Source: Kumtagia yinganensis
GTDB taxonomy: Bacteria > Pseudomonadota > Alphaproteobacteria > Rhizobiales > Rhizobiaceae
Length of the DNA stretch: 64,000 nt
Direction of reading: 5' to 3'
Assembly: GCF_040081985.1 (NCBI RefSeq)
Contig: NZ_JBEBMH010000018.1
Span: forward strand, 56,555-120,554
This document shows positions 10,155 to 19,951 of this stretch, in pieces; position 1 is the first letter of the stretch, and every line of letters starts with the position of its first letter. Below the pieces are notes generated by a model, which worked only from the letters and a program-made list of their open reading frames with translations, made no database searches and was not told the origin of the DNA. The translations under genes and the position numbers were made by a program.

Positions 10155-11240
10155 CTACCGCTCCACCGGCAGCGGACACGCGCCCTTCGTGCCTCGCCAA
10201 TGCGCGGCCGCAAAGCCGAGCGCGATCAGCGCAAGCCCCTGATGGGTCAGCGCGGCATGCAGATCGACCTGCGTCAGAAGCGTGGCGATACCCACCGCCG
10301 CCTGGAGCAGCACAAGATGGAACAGGACGAGCGCACGGCGGGCATGCATGGTGCCGGGCTGCACACGGCGGGTGGCGATCATGTGCCAGAGGGCCGCGGC
10401 CAGCACGATATAGGCGCCGAGCCGGTGGATGAACTGCACCGTCTTTGGATTTTCGACCAGATTGCGCCAGATCGGCTCGATGATGAAGAGGTCGCCGGGG
10501 ACGATGCGGCCGTCCATCAGCGGCCAGGTGTTGTAGGAAAGCCCCGCATCCAGCCCGGCGACCAGTCCTCCGAGAAAGATCTGGACCAGGATGAGCAAGA
10601 TCAAAATGCCGGCAAAATGCTGGGTCCGCCGGTCCGCGGGGGGAGCCGAATGCGGCGCCAGCCCGCGCGCAACGAGCATGGTCGCGGCGAAGATGATCGA
10701 GGCGACGGTCAGGTGAGTTGCGAGCCAGGCCGGGTTGACGCTGGTACGGCCGGTGAGCCCCGAAGCCACCATCAGCCAGCCGATGACGCCCTGAAGCCCG
10801 CCAAGCAGGAAAATGCCTGCCAGCTTCGGCGCCAGCCCGCGCTCCAGGCGGCGCGTCGCCCAGAAGAAGGCGAAAGGCAGCGCGAAAAAGATCACGCCGG
10901 CCCAGCGCGCCAGCAGCCGGTGTGCCCATTCCCACCAGAAGATGCGCTTGAAGCCCGCCAGATCCATGTCCGCGTTCAATTCCTTGAACTGCGGAATCTG
11001 CTGGTATTTCAGGAACTCCTCCTGCCACTCCGCCTCGCCGAGCGGCGGGATCACGCCGTGGATAGGCTTCCACTCGGTGATCGACAGGCCGGACTCGGTG
11101 AGCCGCGTGGCGCCACCCACCACCACCACGGCAAAGATCACCACCAGCGCCACATAAAGCCAGCCACGCACCAGCGCGCGGTTGCGCAGCAGCCGGACCC
11201 GATCGGCTGCGGGATTGTCGGCGAGAGGAATTGCAGTCAT
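10155..11240 (-). CDS. ctaA: Heme A synthase (COX15/CtaA type 2)
   Basis: A 361-residue inner-membrane protein with about eight transmembrane segments. Family motifs are visible: GGATRLTESGLSITEWKP near residues 42-59, WWEWAHRLLAR with H107, LATHLTVA, FIHRLGAYIV and HQGLAL, which supply heme-ligating histidines. It oxidises the C8 methyl of heme O to make heme A for cytochrome aa3 oxidase. The ATG at 11240 starts a typical N terminus. The gene converges on the kinase gene and diverges from the DUF2842 gene. Confidence 0.95.
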   Translation of the reverse strand: MTAIPLADNPAADRVRLLRNRALVRGWLYVALVVIFAVVVVGGATRLTESGLSITEWKPIHGVIPPLGEAEWQEEFLKYQQIPQFKELNADMDLAGFKRIFWWEWAHRLLARWAGVIFFALPFAFFWATRRLERGLAPKLAGIFLLGGLQGVIGWLMVASGLTGRTSVNPAWLATHLTVASIIFAATMLVARGLAPHSAPPADRRTQHFAGILILLILVQIFLGGLVAGLDAGLSYNTWPLMDGRIVPGDLFIIEPIWRNLVENPKTVQFIHRLGAYIVLAAALWHMIATRRVQPGTMHARRALVLFHLVLLQAAVGIATLLTQVDLHAALTHQGLALIALGFAAAHWRGTKGACPLPVER

Positions 11241-11399
11241 CGGCGGACGATCCGGCCTCGATTTTTCGCGCGAGTGGTGGACCAGCAAGCCGCGTCATGC
11301 AAGCCGGGCCCACGCGACAAGCCGTCGCGTGCGGCTTTTGGTGCCTAGGACCAGTTGCGCCGGCTGCCTGGGCGGCCTATCCAGCGGAAGGGAAAACAT

Positions 11400-11609
11400 A
11401 TGCCGATCCGCCTCAAAAAACTCATCGGTGCGATCCTGCTGGTCGCCCTCGTCATCGTTTATGCGCTGGTCGCCACGATGATCGCCGTGGCGCAGCTTTC
11501 GGAATCCGGGCCGCTGGTGCATCTCGCTTTCTTCCTGTTCGGCGGACTGCTGTGGATTCTGCCCGCCATGGGCATCATCAAATGGATGATGCTGCCGCCG
11601 CGGCCCTGA
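11400..11609 (+). CDS. DUF2842 small membrane protein
   Basis: A 69-residue protein with two hydrophobic helices (about residues 7-29 and 37-58) and a P-A-M-G-I-I-K-W-M near the end, matching DUF2842. In alphaproteobacteria it commonly lies near ctaA. The function is unknown; a link to the respiratory chain is only inferred from position. The ATG at 11400 is preceded by GGAAGGGAAAA. Confidence 0.8.
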   Translation: MPIRLKKLIGAILLVALVIVYALVATMIAVAQLSESGPLVHLAFFLFGGLLWILPAMGIIKWMMLPPRP

Positions 11610-11778
11610 CGGACCAGAGCTATCCGACCTCCCCGATCTGTCATCCGGTCGCACCGCCTTTGGTGTGGAAATTCTTGCGTCGAGCATTCCTTCACCATTT
11701 GCGGTTAGGGTCTGGCGGTCGCGGAGGGTCGCGACGCGGAGCCGGTCTTGCCCCAACTTGAGCGCGAAGGATCGAAGG

Positions 11779-13002
11779 ATGGCTGACGCCGTGGCCGCGG
11801 CGCAGGTTCCAGCCGGCGCCTCGCTCTCGGCGCCGCGCAGCAATGCGCATGAGATCGACATCCGCATTTCAGGTGCCTCCGTTGAAGCGTTCGCGCAGTA
11901 CGGGAAGCTTGATTCCTGCGCAATTGGCACTCCGGCCCAATCCCTCGCATGGGTCAGCGCCTGGGTCGCCACGGCCGCACCCGATTGTGTCTTCGCCACA
12001 ATCGTCGAAGCGGGAGACCCCGTCTTTTCGCTCGCTCTGGAAGTCGTCCGCAAAGGCCCCTGCCGCATCGCCCGTTTCATGGGCGGCACCCACGCCAACG
12101 GCAATTTCGCCCTCGCATTCCCGCGCTGGCTGGCTGGCGAAAAGTCAGCCGAGATCAATGCGCTGATGACGGCGATCGGCCGCGACCGGCCGGATATCGA
12201 TGTGGTCGTGCTGGAGCGCCTGCTGCCGGAATGCAGCGGTTTCGCCAATCCCCTGCTCGCTCTACCATGCATCAACAGCCCGAACATCTCGCTGGCAGTC
12301 AATCTCGAAGGCGGCTTCACTAAACTGGTCGCGGGGCCGAGCGGCAAGCGCAAACGCAAGAAACACCGGACCCAGGCGCGCAAATACGAGTCGGCCGGCG
12401 GTTTTCGCCGCATCGAGGCAAATACGATTGACGAAGTCGACCGGCTGCTCGACGCCTTCTTCGCGATGAAGGCATCACGCTTCCGGAAGGCAGGCATCGT
12501 CAATGTCTTCGCCGAGGCGGAGGTGCAAAACTTCTTCCGAAAACTATTCGGCGATGCGCTTCCCCGCACGCCAAAACCTTTCGCCCTGCATGGGCTGGAG
12601 GTCGGCGGAAAACTGCGCGCAGTAACCGGGGCGAGCCTGTCCGGCCAAAGGCTGATCTGCGAATTCGGCTCCATCGCGGACGACGAGATGATGGTCGCCA
12701 GCCCCGGAGAATACCTGTTCTTCGAAAACATCAGGGAAGCCTGCGAACAGGGTCTTGCCGTTTACGATTTCAGCGTCGGCGACGAACTCTACAAGCGACT
12801 GTGGTGCGACATCGAGATCCGACATTTCGACGTGCTTGCTCCACTGACGGTCAAGGGCCGGATGACTGCCGGCTCGATGCGGCTGACCGCCGGGTTCAAG
12901 ACGTTCGTCAAGAACAATCCGACCGTCTGGCGGCTTACCAAGCTGCTGCGCAGGCGAACCATCGGCAGGAAACCCGCCCCACCCGATTCCGACGAGGATT
13001 GA
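11779..13002 (+). CDS. GNAT/FemAB-like acyltransferase (BioF2-like domain)
   Basis: A 407-residue protein. Residues of about 195-350 form the GNAT-like acyltransferase domain found with polysaccharide genes. They include the basic KRKRKKHRTQARK stretch, a helix ending in FFAMKASRFRKAG, GGKLRAVTGASLSG, and YDFSVGDELYKRLWCD, a common closing motif. Such proteins are often encoded inside EPS and cellulose clusters and probably acylate a sugar or a lipid-linked intermediate. The start at ATG 11779 follows CGAAGG. It converges on the Wzc-like gene with 3 bases between stops. Confidence 0.75.
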   Translation: MADAVAAAQVPAGASLSAPRSNAHEIDIRISGASVEAFAQYGKLDSCAIGTPAQSLAWVSAWVATAAPDCVFATIVEAGDPVFSLALEVVRKGPCRIARFMGGTHANGNFALAFPRWLAGEKSAEINALMTAIGRDRPDIDVVVLERLLPECSGFANPLLALPCINSPNISLAVNLEGGFTKLVAGPSGKRKRKKHRTQARKYESAGGFRRIEANTIDEVDRLLDAFFAMKASRFRKAGIVNVFAEAEVQNFFRKLFGDALPRTPKPFALHGLEVGGKLRAVTGASLSGQRLICEFGSIADDEMMVASPGEYLFFENIREACEQGLAVYDFSVGDELYKRLWCDIEIRHFDVLAPLTVKGRMTAGSMRLTAGFKTFVKNNPTVWRLTKLLRRRTIGRKPAPPDSDED

Positions 13003-13005
13003 TCC

Positions 13006-15102
13006 TCAGGCGGCCGTGCGGTCCGGCTCGGGCGGATTGACGTAATCGGCCGGCGTGACCAGCGTCAGCCCCTCATAGCCACTGGCCGCGAGGTCGTCGC
13101 GCGCCGCCAGAACGTCTTCGGCCGGCTCGATGACGCTCACCAGAACCTCGGTTCCTTCCGAGACCAGCCGGCGGATGCTTTCCGCGCCGGCCGGGCCGCA
13201 TTCGACGATCACCACGTCGTAGGCGGCGGAGAGCGTGTCCATGATCGCCGGCAGCCGCTCCACCGAACGCATGGCCTTGCGCTGATCGGCTGTGCCGACG
13301 GGAATGACGTGGCAGTCGGAATAAAGGTCGGAATGGATGACGTCGATGAACTTCGCCTCGCCGGCCAGGAGATCGGTGATGCCGGGAAGTTCTTCTTCGC
13401 CCAGCATGGGCCGCGACGCCGCGCCCATCGCGGTCAAATCGACAAGGAGCACACGCAGTCCCGCATCCGCCACGCCGCGCGCCACCATGACCGCGCTCGC
13501 CGCCGCCTCGTCGCCTTCCGGCGAAACGAACAGAGCACGCGAGGCGCCGCCGGCAATCAGCATCTCGGCGGCTTCCTGCGCCGAGACCTGGCCATGGCTC
13601 TGCCCGCCGTCGATCTCGCCGCCCTCTGACCCGGCGACCGGCGCCTCGACCGGCATGGGCTCCGGCATACGGATCTGTTCGACGGGTTCGAAATAGGCGC
13701 CCTCCGCGGGCCGCATGGCGCGGCCGGAGAACAGTTCGCGTAGCAGGATGCCAATGCTCATCAGCAACAACGAAGCCGCGAAAGCCGCGCCGACGATCGG
13801 CACGACCTTCGGGAAATACGGATCGACGGGCGTGACGGCGCGCGAGAAGATGCGCGCATCGGCTGGCAGATAGTCGCCGTCACGGCGCGAGGCCGCCTCG
13901 CGGTAGCGTGTCAGGTAGGATTCCAGCAGTTCGCGCTGCGCGGCGGCCTCGCGTTCCAGCGCCCGCAACTCGACCTCCTTCTCGCCGACGCGCGACGATT
14001 CGGCCTTGAGCCGATTGAGCTCGGCAACCAGTTGGCCTTCGCGCAGCCGCGCCGATTCGGCCGTGCTTGACAGGCTCTGCAGGATCTTCTGCGCCTCGGC
14101 TTCGACCTGGCGGTCCAGATCGGCCAGTTGCGAACGCAGCGCCCGGATGCGCGGGTGGTTGTCGAGCAGCGTGGTCGAGAGGTCGGCGATGTCGGCCCGC
14201 AATTGCACCTGGCGCTCGCGCAGCCGCTGGATCAGGTTCGATGACACCACGTCCGGAAAGGCGTCGAGCGAGCCGTTGCGCAGGGCCAGCCGCACGCTCT
14301 CGGCATTGGCCTCCGCGGCCGCGCGGTTGGCGCGCGTGCGCGAGAGCTCCGTCGAGAGTTCGGCGAGTTGCTGGGTGGCGAGCGCGGCGTTGTTCTGGCC
14401 GATCAAGAGATCCGACTGCGAGCGATACGCCGCAACCCGCGCCTCGGCTTCCTTCACACGCGCCGTGAGCGCCTGGATTTCCGGCTCCAGCCATTCGGTC
14501 GCGGCGGTGTTGGACTGGAGTTTTGCCTCGCGGCTGAACTGCAGATAGGCGTCGGCGATGGCGTTCGGAACGGCAGCCGCGAGTTTCGGATCCTCCGAGG
14601 AAAACTCGATGGCGATGACGCGCGAATTCTCGACCCGGTAGACCTTGAGTTTTTCACGGAAGGCTTCCAGCACCCGCTCTTCGGCGGGAATCTCGCCGGG
14701 GTCGCTCTTCAGGCCGGCGAGAACCAGCAGCCGCGTGAAAACCGACTGCCCCGCGGCCGCGTCGAATTCCGGCAGGCTGGCGAGGTTGAGCTTCTTGGCG
14801 ACCTGAGCCAGCAGATCGGTCGAGGTGATCACCTCGACCTGGCTGAGCACGCCCTCCTGGTCGAGCAGCGGCCCGCCGCCGGCATCCTGGCCGCTCGGGC
14901 GCGTGAACACCGATTCGCGCGTCTCGATGAGCAGCCGCGTCTCGGCCTTGTAATAAGGCGTGGCGAGGGAGGCGAGGACGAATGCCACGGCCGAAACCAC
15001 GATGGCGACCAGCAGAATGATCTTCCAGGCCTTCGCCATGCTGGCGAAGAGCTTTCCGAGGTCGACATCGACATCCCTGGCGCTCGAATTCACGGCTGAC
15101 AT
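13006..15102 (-). CDS. Wzc/GumC-like exopolysaccharide transport protein with degenerate kinase domain
   Basis: A 698-residue polysaccharide co-polymerase. The Wzz domain begins with a membrane helix at about residues 28-47. A long coiled-coil region follows (about 170-410, rich in RLRE, ADLDRQVEAEAQK). A second membrane helix lies near 431-452. The C-terminal cytoplasmic part looks like a BY-kinase fold, but the usual Walker A GK(S/T) is replaced by SPEGDEAAASA near residue 520. No tyrosine cluster is present at the C terminus. It likely controls chain length and export without kinase activity. It is divergent from the Wza-like gene across 236 bases. Confidence 0.88.
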   Translation of the reverse strand: MSAVNSSARDVDVDLGKLFASMAKAWKIILLVAIVVSAVAFVLASLATPYYKAETRLLIETRESVFTRPSGQDAGGGPLLDQEGVLSQVEVITSTDLLAQVAKKLNLASLPEFDAAAGQSVFTRLLVLAGLKSDPGEIPAEERVLEAFREKLKVYRVENSRVIAIEFSSEDPKLAAAVPNAIADAYLQFSREAKLQSNTAATEWLEPEIQALTARVKEAEARVAAYRSQSDLLIGQNNAALATQQLAELSTELSRTRANRAAAEANAESVRLALRNGSLDAFPDVVSSNLIQRLRERQVQLRADIADLSTTLLDNHPRIRALRSQLADLDRQVEAEAQKILQSLSSTAESARLREGQLVAELNRLKAESSRVGEKEVELRALEREAAAQRELLESYLTRYREAASRRDGDYLPADARIFSRAVTPVDPYFPKVVPIVGAAFAASLLLMSIGILLRELFSGRAMRPAEGAYFEPVEQIRMPEPMPVEAPVAGSEGGEIDGGQSHGQVSAQEAAEMLIAGGASRALFVSPEGDEAAASAVMVARGVADAGLRVLLVDLTAMGAASRPMLGEEELPGITDLLAGEAKFIDVIHSDLYSDCHVIPVGTADQRKAMRSVERLPAIMDTLSAAYDVVIVECGPAGAESIRRLVSEGTEVLVSVIEPAEDVLAARDDLAASGYEGLTLVTPADYVNPPEPDRTAA

Positions 15103-15338
15103 ACGTCCAACTCCGGCTGCCCGTCAGATGCGACCGTAAAGAACTATGGTAACTCACGCGTTAAGATATGGTCTACACGGCGCATTGGCCACCGGCCCGC
15201 CCCGCCCACGGCGAGGCCAAAAATGCTCGCCTGACGGAGTCGTCACGGGGCACCTTTACGCCGTGTTAACCCTAACCATTCGATAACGGCGGACATCCGA
15301 ATGCGCCTGAAAGTTAAGGCGCTGACCGAGGGCAGTTC

Positions 15339-15902
15339 GTGGCCATGAAGACCTTCATCTTACCCGTGCTGGCCCTGGCCTTGGCCGTCGGCGGCTGCTC
15401 GGGTTACCGGCCGACGCCGTCGGCCTTCCATGCGGTATTGAACGAGCCTTACCGGCTCGGCGCCGGCGACCGCGTCCGCGTCACCGTCTTCGAGCAGGAC
15501 AGCCTGACCAACACCTACAGCGTCAACTCCGCCGGCTTCATCGCCTTCCCGCTGGTCGGCTCGGTCCCGGCGCGCGGTAGCTCCGTGCAGGAACTGGAAG
15601 CGGCGCTCGCCGCCAAACTGCGCGAGGGCTTCCTGCGCGACCCCGACGTCTCCGTGGAAGTCGACCAGTACCGCCCCGTCTTCGTCATGGGCGAAGTGGG
15701 CGCGGCCGGACAATATTCCTACGTCCCCGGCCTTACCGTCCAGAAGGCTGTGGCCATGGCCGGCGGCTTCACGCCACGCGCCAATCAAGGTAGCGTCGAC
15801 ATCACCCGCGACATCAATGGAAAAGTCATGACCGGACGTGTCCTCACCTCGGATCCGCTGATGCCGGGCGACACCGTCTACGTACGCGAACGCCTGTTCT
15901 GA
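15339..15902 (+). CDS. Wza-type polysaccharide export lipoprotein
   Basis: A 187-residue outer-membrane export protein. The signal peptide ends in the lipobox LAVGGC near residue 20. A polysaccharide-export domain follows (PYRLGAGDRVRVTVFEQDSL to VSVEVDQYRPVFVMGEV), then an SLBB domain (GQYSYVPGLTVQKAVAMAGG). It is shorter than E. coli Wza and lacks the C-terminal barrel helix region, as in GumB/HfsD-like alphaproteobacterial forms. It should form the outer-membrane part of the polysaccharide channel with the Wzc-like protein. GTG 15339 has GAGGG six bases upstream; ATG 15345 is the alternative. Confidence 0.9.
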   Translation: MAMKTFILPVLALALAVGGCSGYRPTPSAFHAVLNEPYRLGAGDRVRVTVFEQDSLTNTYSVNSAGFIAFPLVGSVPARGSSVQELEAALAAKLREGFLRDPDVSVEVDQYRPVFVMGEVGAAGQYSYVPGLTVQKAVAMAGGFTPRANQGSVDITRDINGKVMTGRVLTSDPLMPGDTVYVRERLF

Positions 15903-15920
15903 CCGGGCGACGCGGCGCCC

Positions 15921-17051
15921 GTGGCTCCTCCCCTCCGGATCGTCCACTGCTTCCGGTCGCCGGTCGGCGGAATCTTCCGCCATGTCCGCGATCTGACCGA
16001 GGCGCAGGTCGCCGCTGGGCACAAGGTGGGCATCGTCTGCGATTCCAACACAGGCGGGGAATTCGAGGAAAAACTGTTCGCCGGCATGATGGACCAGTTG
16101 GCGCTGGGCATCCACCGAACGCCGATACAGCGGCACATCGGCCCCGGCGACATCGCCGCGGCCTGGAGAACATTTAGGATCATCAAGGAATTGCAGCCGA
16201 ACGTGATACATGGGCATGGCGCCAAGGGTGGCGTCTACGCCCGTCTGTTCGGCTCACTGTTGCGGGTTTCCAGGTCTCGCGTAGCCCGCCTCTATTCACC
16301 GCATGGCGGAAGCCTGCACTATGACGAGAACACGACGACGGGGAAGGTGTTTTTCCTGCTGGAGCGGCTGATGAGCCGCTTCACCGACCATCTGCTGTTC
16401 GTCTCGGAGTATGAGCGGCGCGCCTATCGCCGCAAGGTCGGCGAACCGCCGATCCCCAATACCCTGGTCCATAACGGGTTGCGCGCCGCCGAGTTCGCAC
16501 CGGTCGCACCGGTCGCCGGCGCCGCCGATTTCCTCTACATCGGCATGATGCGCGACCTCAAAGGTCCCGACCTCTTCATCGATGCGCTGGCCCAGGTGGA
16601 GATGCGCACCGGGCGGACGGTGACGGCCGAGATGGTGGGCGCGGGCGACGATCTGCCGAAATATTACGAGCAGGTGGCGCGGCTGGGGCTTTCGGAGCGT
16701 GTCCGCTTCCATCCCCCGATGCCGGCCCGCGAGGCATTCGCGCTTGCCCGCACCATCGTCGTGCCGTCGCGCGCCGAGGCGATGCCGTATGTCGTCCTGG
16801 AGGCGCTCGCCGCCGGCATGCCCATGGTGGCGACGGGGGTCGGCGGCATTCCGGAAATATTCGGTGCCGATTCGCCTGCGCTCGTCACCCCGGATGCGGC
16901 GGAACTCGCAGGCAAGATGGTGCAGGCGCTCACCGAACCCGACTTATTCGCGGCGTCGATGCCATCCAGCGACGAGTTGCGCGCCCGCTTCGGCGCCGAC
17001 GTGATGGCGGCACGCATCGAGCAGGCCTATCGCGAGACGCTTGCCGCATAG
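15921..17051 (+). CDS. GT4-family glycosyltransferase
   Basis: A 376-residue GT-B enzyme. The N-terminal domain has IVHCFRSPVGGIFRHV with the glycine loop. The C-terminal domain has FLYIGMMRDLKGPDLFIDAL and the donor-binding signature SRAEAMPYVVLEALAAGMPMVATGVGGIPE (E-x7-E type, near residues 290-320). It transfers a sugar to the growing lipid-linked repeat unit at the cytoplasmic face. The sugar is unknown. It begins with GTG 18 bases after the export lipoprotein gene and belongs to the EPS operon. Confidence 0.88.
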   Translation: MAPPLRIVHCFRSPVGGIFRHVRDLTEAQVAAGHKVGIVCDSNTGGEFEEKLFAGMMDQLALGIHRTPIQRHIGPGDIAAAWRTFRIIKELQPNVIHGHGAKGGVYARLFGSLLRVSRSRVARLYSPHGGSLHYDENTTTGKVFFLLERLMSRFTDHLLFVSEYERRAYRRKVGEPPIPNTLVHNGLRAAEFAPVAPVAGAADFLYIGMMRDLKGPDLFIDALAQVEMRTGRTVTAEMVGAGDDLPKYYEQVARLGLSERVRFHPPMPAREAFALARTIVVPSRAEAMPYVVLEALAAGMPMVATGVGGIPEIFGADSPALVTPDAAELAGKMVQALTEPDLFAASMPSSDELRARFGADVMAARIEQAYRETLAA

Positions 17052-17168
17052 CTCAGTCGCACGATCGTCATTGCCAACGGCGCCGCACTTCCTCAAACTG
17101 TCCCCGTAACTTCAAGGGATTATTAGGTCGCGGCCGCTAAGGTCGGGCAATTCCTCGCGGACAATTCA

Positions 17169-18704
17169 ATGGCAAAGATCGATCCAGCCGAGCGCTTCTC
17201 GCCGGACGCCGTACGTAAGGCTGAAGGCGGTGAAAAGAAGCCGGGACCCGTAAAACTCGGCAAGATCGCGCAGCAGGTCGCCGCCCAGTACCGGCGCGAT
17301 ACCATGTCGCCTGTGATGGTTGCCGGCGTCCTGCGGCTGGTCGAATTCGCAATCCTCTTCGTCTCAGGCATGGCTCTCTTTGCCTACTATGTCGGCCTGT
17401 CGACGCATCTCTACTGGCACTATCCGGTGATCATCGCCTGCGTATCGCTGGCGACCGTCATCGGCCTGGAGTTCTTCGATTGCTATCAGGTGCCGGCGCT
17501 GATGCGGCCTACGAAATATGTGGGCCGCATCGCTCTTGTGTGGGCCGGCGCCTTCGCCATCGTCGCGATTGCCGGCTTCGTGTTCAAGATTTCCGAGGAT
17601 TTCTCGCGCCTGCTCTTCGGGCTCTGGTTCGTCGTTGGCCTCGGCCTGTTGCTTGCGGTGCGGATGGTCATGGCGAGGATGATCCGGCGATGGGCGCGCA
17701 ACGGGCGCATGGAGCGCCGCGCGGTGATCGTCGGCGGCGGCAACGCGGCCGAGGGCCTGATCCGCTCGATCGAGCAGCAGCCCTACAACGACATCCGCAT
17801 CTGCGGCATCTTCGACGACCGCGACGACAAGCGCTCGCCGCCGATCGTCGCCGGCTATCCGAAGCTCGGCAACATCGCCGAACTGATCGAGTTCGCGCGC
17901 ATCGCCCGCATCGACATGCTGATCGTGTCGCTGCCGCTCACGGCGGAAAGCCGGGTGCTGTCATTGCTGAAGAAGCTGTGGGTGCTGCCGGTCGACATCC
18001 GCCTGTCCGCCCACAACAACCAGTTGCAGTTCCGGCCGCGCTCCTATTCCTTCATCGGCTCGGTGCCGCTGCTCGACATATTCGACAAGCCGATCAACGA
18101 TTGGGACTCGGTCGCCAAGCGCGCATTCGACATCATCTTCTCGATCGTCGGCATCATCGTCTTCTCACCGATCATGCTCTTGACGGCCATCGCCATAAAA
18201 CTCGACAGCAGGGGTCCGGTGTTCTTCAAGCAGAAGCGCCACGGCTTCAACAACGAGGAGGTCGAGGTCTACAAGTTCCGCTCGATGTATGTCGAGCAGT
18301 CCGACCCGACGGCCAAGAAGACCGTGACCAAGAACGATCCGCGCGTCACGCGCGTCGGGCGTTTCATCCGGAAAACCTCGATCGACGAGCTGCCGCAGTT
18401 CTTCAACGCGCTGTTCGGCAGCCTGTCCCTGGTCGGCCCGCGCCCGCACGCGGTGGCCGCGCAGTCGCATAATCTGCTCTATACCGAAGTCGTCGATGGT
18501 TACTTTGCCCGCCACCGCGTAAAGCCCGGCGTCACCGGCTGGGCACAGATCAATGGCTGGCGCGGCGAGATGGACACCGACGAAAAGATCAAGATGCGCA
18601 CCGAATATGACCTCTTTTACATCGAGAACTGGTCGCTCTGGCTCGATCTGAAGATCCTCGTGCTGACGCCCATCCGCCTGCTCAACACGGAAAACGCCTA
18701 TTGA
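17169..18704 (+). CDS. Undecaprenyl-phosphate hexose-1-phosphate transferase (WcaJ/HfsE-like)
   Basis: A 511-residue polyprenyl phosphoglycosyltransferase. Four hydrophobic segments lie in about residues 50-170, followed by a Rossmann-like region starting RAVIVGGGNAAEGL. The C-terminal catalytic domain carries KRAFDIIFSIVGIIVFSP, YKFRSMY, RKTSIDELPQFFNAL, LVGPRPHA and VKPGVTGWAQINGWRG. It places the first sugar phosphate on undecaprenyl phosphate and so initiates the repeat unit. Its stop overlaps the TTG start of the polymerase gene by 4 bases, indicating translational coupling. Confidence 0.93.
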   Translation: MAKIDPAERFSPDAVRKAEGGEKKPGPVKLGKIAQQVAAQYRRDTMSPVMVAGVLRLVEFAILFVSGMALFAYYVGLSTHLYWHYPVIIACVSLATVIGLEFFDCYQVPALMRPTKYVGRIALVWAGAFAIVAIAGFVFKISEDFSRLLFGLWFVVGLGLLLAVRMVMARMIRRWARNGRMERRAVIVGGGNAAEGLIRSIEQQPYNDIRICGIFDDRDDKRSPPIVAGYPKLGNIAELIEFARIARIDMLIVSLPLTAESRVLSLLKKLWVLPVDIRLSAHNNQLQFRPRSYSFIGSVPLLDIFDKPINDWDSVAKRAFDIIFSIVGIIVFSPIMLLTAIAIKLDSRGPVFFKQKRHGFNNEEVEVYKFRSMYVEQSDPTAKKTVTKNDPRVTRVGRFIRKTSIDELPQFFNALFGSLSLVGPRPHAVAAQSHNLLYTEVVDGYFARHRVKPGVTGWAQINGWRGEMDTDEKIKMRTEYDLFYIENWSLWLDLKILVLTPIRLLNTENAY

Positions 18705-19951
18705 GCACGGTCGTCCAGCCCGTCTCCGCGGGCGCGGTCAATGCCAAGCTGGTCCAGCTCATCTCGGCCGGCGCGGTGGCGCTCGGCATCCTTTTGTCCG
18801 GTTTCGTCATCAACGAGCCGGCGCCCTACGAAATCTACATGGCCGGCCTGATCGCGGTGTGGGCGCTGTTCGGCCTGCGCATCTCGCGCACCGTCGCGCC
18901 GCTGCTGGTGCTGCTGGTCGTCTTCAACATCGGCGGCATGATCTCGATGACGCAGATGGACGATCTGGCGTCGACGCCGCTGTACATCGCCGTCTCGCTG
19001 TTCCTGGCCTTCACCGCGGTGTTCTTTGCCTCGGTCACCGAAGCGCAGCCGGGGCTTTACCGGGTGATCTTCGTGTCCTACGTGATCGCCGCCGTCGGCA
19101 CGTCGATCCTCGGCGTGCTCGGCTATTTCGGCGCCTTCCCCGGCGCTGAAATCTTCACCAAATACGAGCGCGCGGCCGGCGCCTTCCAGGACCCGAACGT
19201 GTTCGGCCCCTTCCTGACGCTACCCGGCATCTGGCTGCTGCACCGGCTGATGACCGGCAGCGTCGCAAAGATGCCGCTGCTTGCCCTGCCGCTGCTGATC
19301 ATCGTCGCCGGCATCTTCTTCTCCTTCTCGCGCGGCGCGTGGGGCCTGTTCGCGGTCTCCGCGATCCTGCTGGTGACCGGGCTTTTCCTGCAGAGCAGCA
19401 ACGGACTGTTCCGGCTGCGCATCGTCGTCATGACCATCGGCGTCATCGCATTGCTGATCCTGGCGCTGCTGATCGTCCTGCAGATCCCGACCGTGTCGGA
19501 ACTGTTCACCACGCGCGCGCAGCTCGTCCAGGACTATGATTCGGCGCGCCTCGGCCGCTTCGCCCGGCACCTCCTGGGTTTCGAGATGGCGATGGAGCAT
19601 CCGCTCGGCATCGGACCGCTGGCCTTCGGCCTCATCTATGGCGAGGACACGCACGACATCTGGCTGAAGGCGCTGCTCGATTATGGCTGGCTGGGCTTTG
19701 CCTCCTACCTGATCCTGATCGTCTGGACGCTTGCCGGCGGTTTTCGCATCCTCTTCCGCGACCGGCCATGGCAGCCCTATCTGCTCTGCGCCTATGTCAC
19801 GCTGATCGGCCATATCGGGCTGGGCACCGTGATCGACACGGACCACTGGCGGCACTTCTACCTTCTGCTCGGCCTGATCTGGGGTGCGATGGCGCTTGAG
19901 GCGCGGCACCAATATGCGCTTGCTGCGCGGCGGCCCTATTTGATGAAATAG
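18701..19951 (+). CDS. Wzy-like O-antigen/exopolysaccharide polymerase
   Basis: A 416-residue membrane protein with about ten to twelve hydrophobic segments. The Wzy_C region includes FSRGAWGLFAVSA and a periplasmic loop followed by HDIWLKALLDYGWLGFASYL, the pattern seen in ExoQ/O-antigen ligase proteins. It should polymerise lipid-linked repeats in the periplasm. Start codon TTG 18701 overlaps the preceding stop. The last 16 bases overlap the 3' end of the converging HExxH gene. Confidence 0.88.
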   Translation: MSTVVQPVSAGAVNAKLVQLISAGAVALGILLSGFVINEPAPYEIYMAGLIAVWALFGLRISRTVAPLLVLLVVFNIGGMISMTQMDDLASTPLYIAVSLFLAFTAVFFASVTEAQPGLYRVIFVSYVIAAVGTSILGVLGYFGAFPGAEIFTKYERAAGAFQDPNVFGPFLTLPGIWLLHRLMTGSVAKMPLLALPLLIIVAGIFFSFSRGAWGLFAVSAILLVTGLFLQSSNGLFRLRIVVMTIGVIALLILALLIVLQIPTVSELFTTRAQLVQDYDSARLGRFARHLLGFEMAMEHPLGIGPLAFGLIYGEDTHDIWLKALLDYGWLGFASYLILIVWTLAGGFRILFRDRPWQPYLLCAYVTLIGHIGLGTVIDTDHWRHFYLLLGLIWGAMALEARHQYALAARRPYLMK

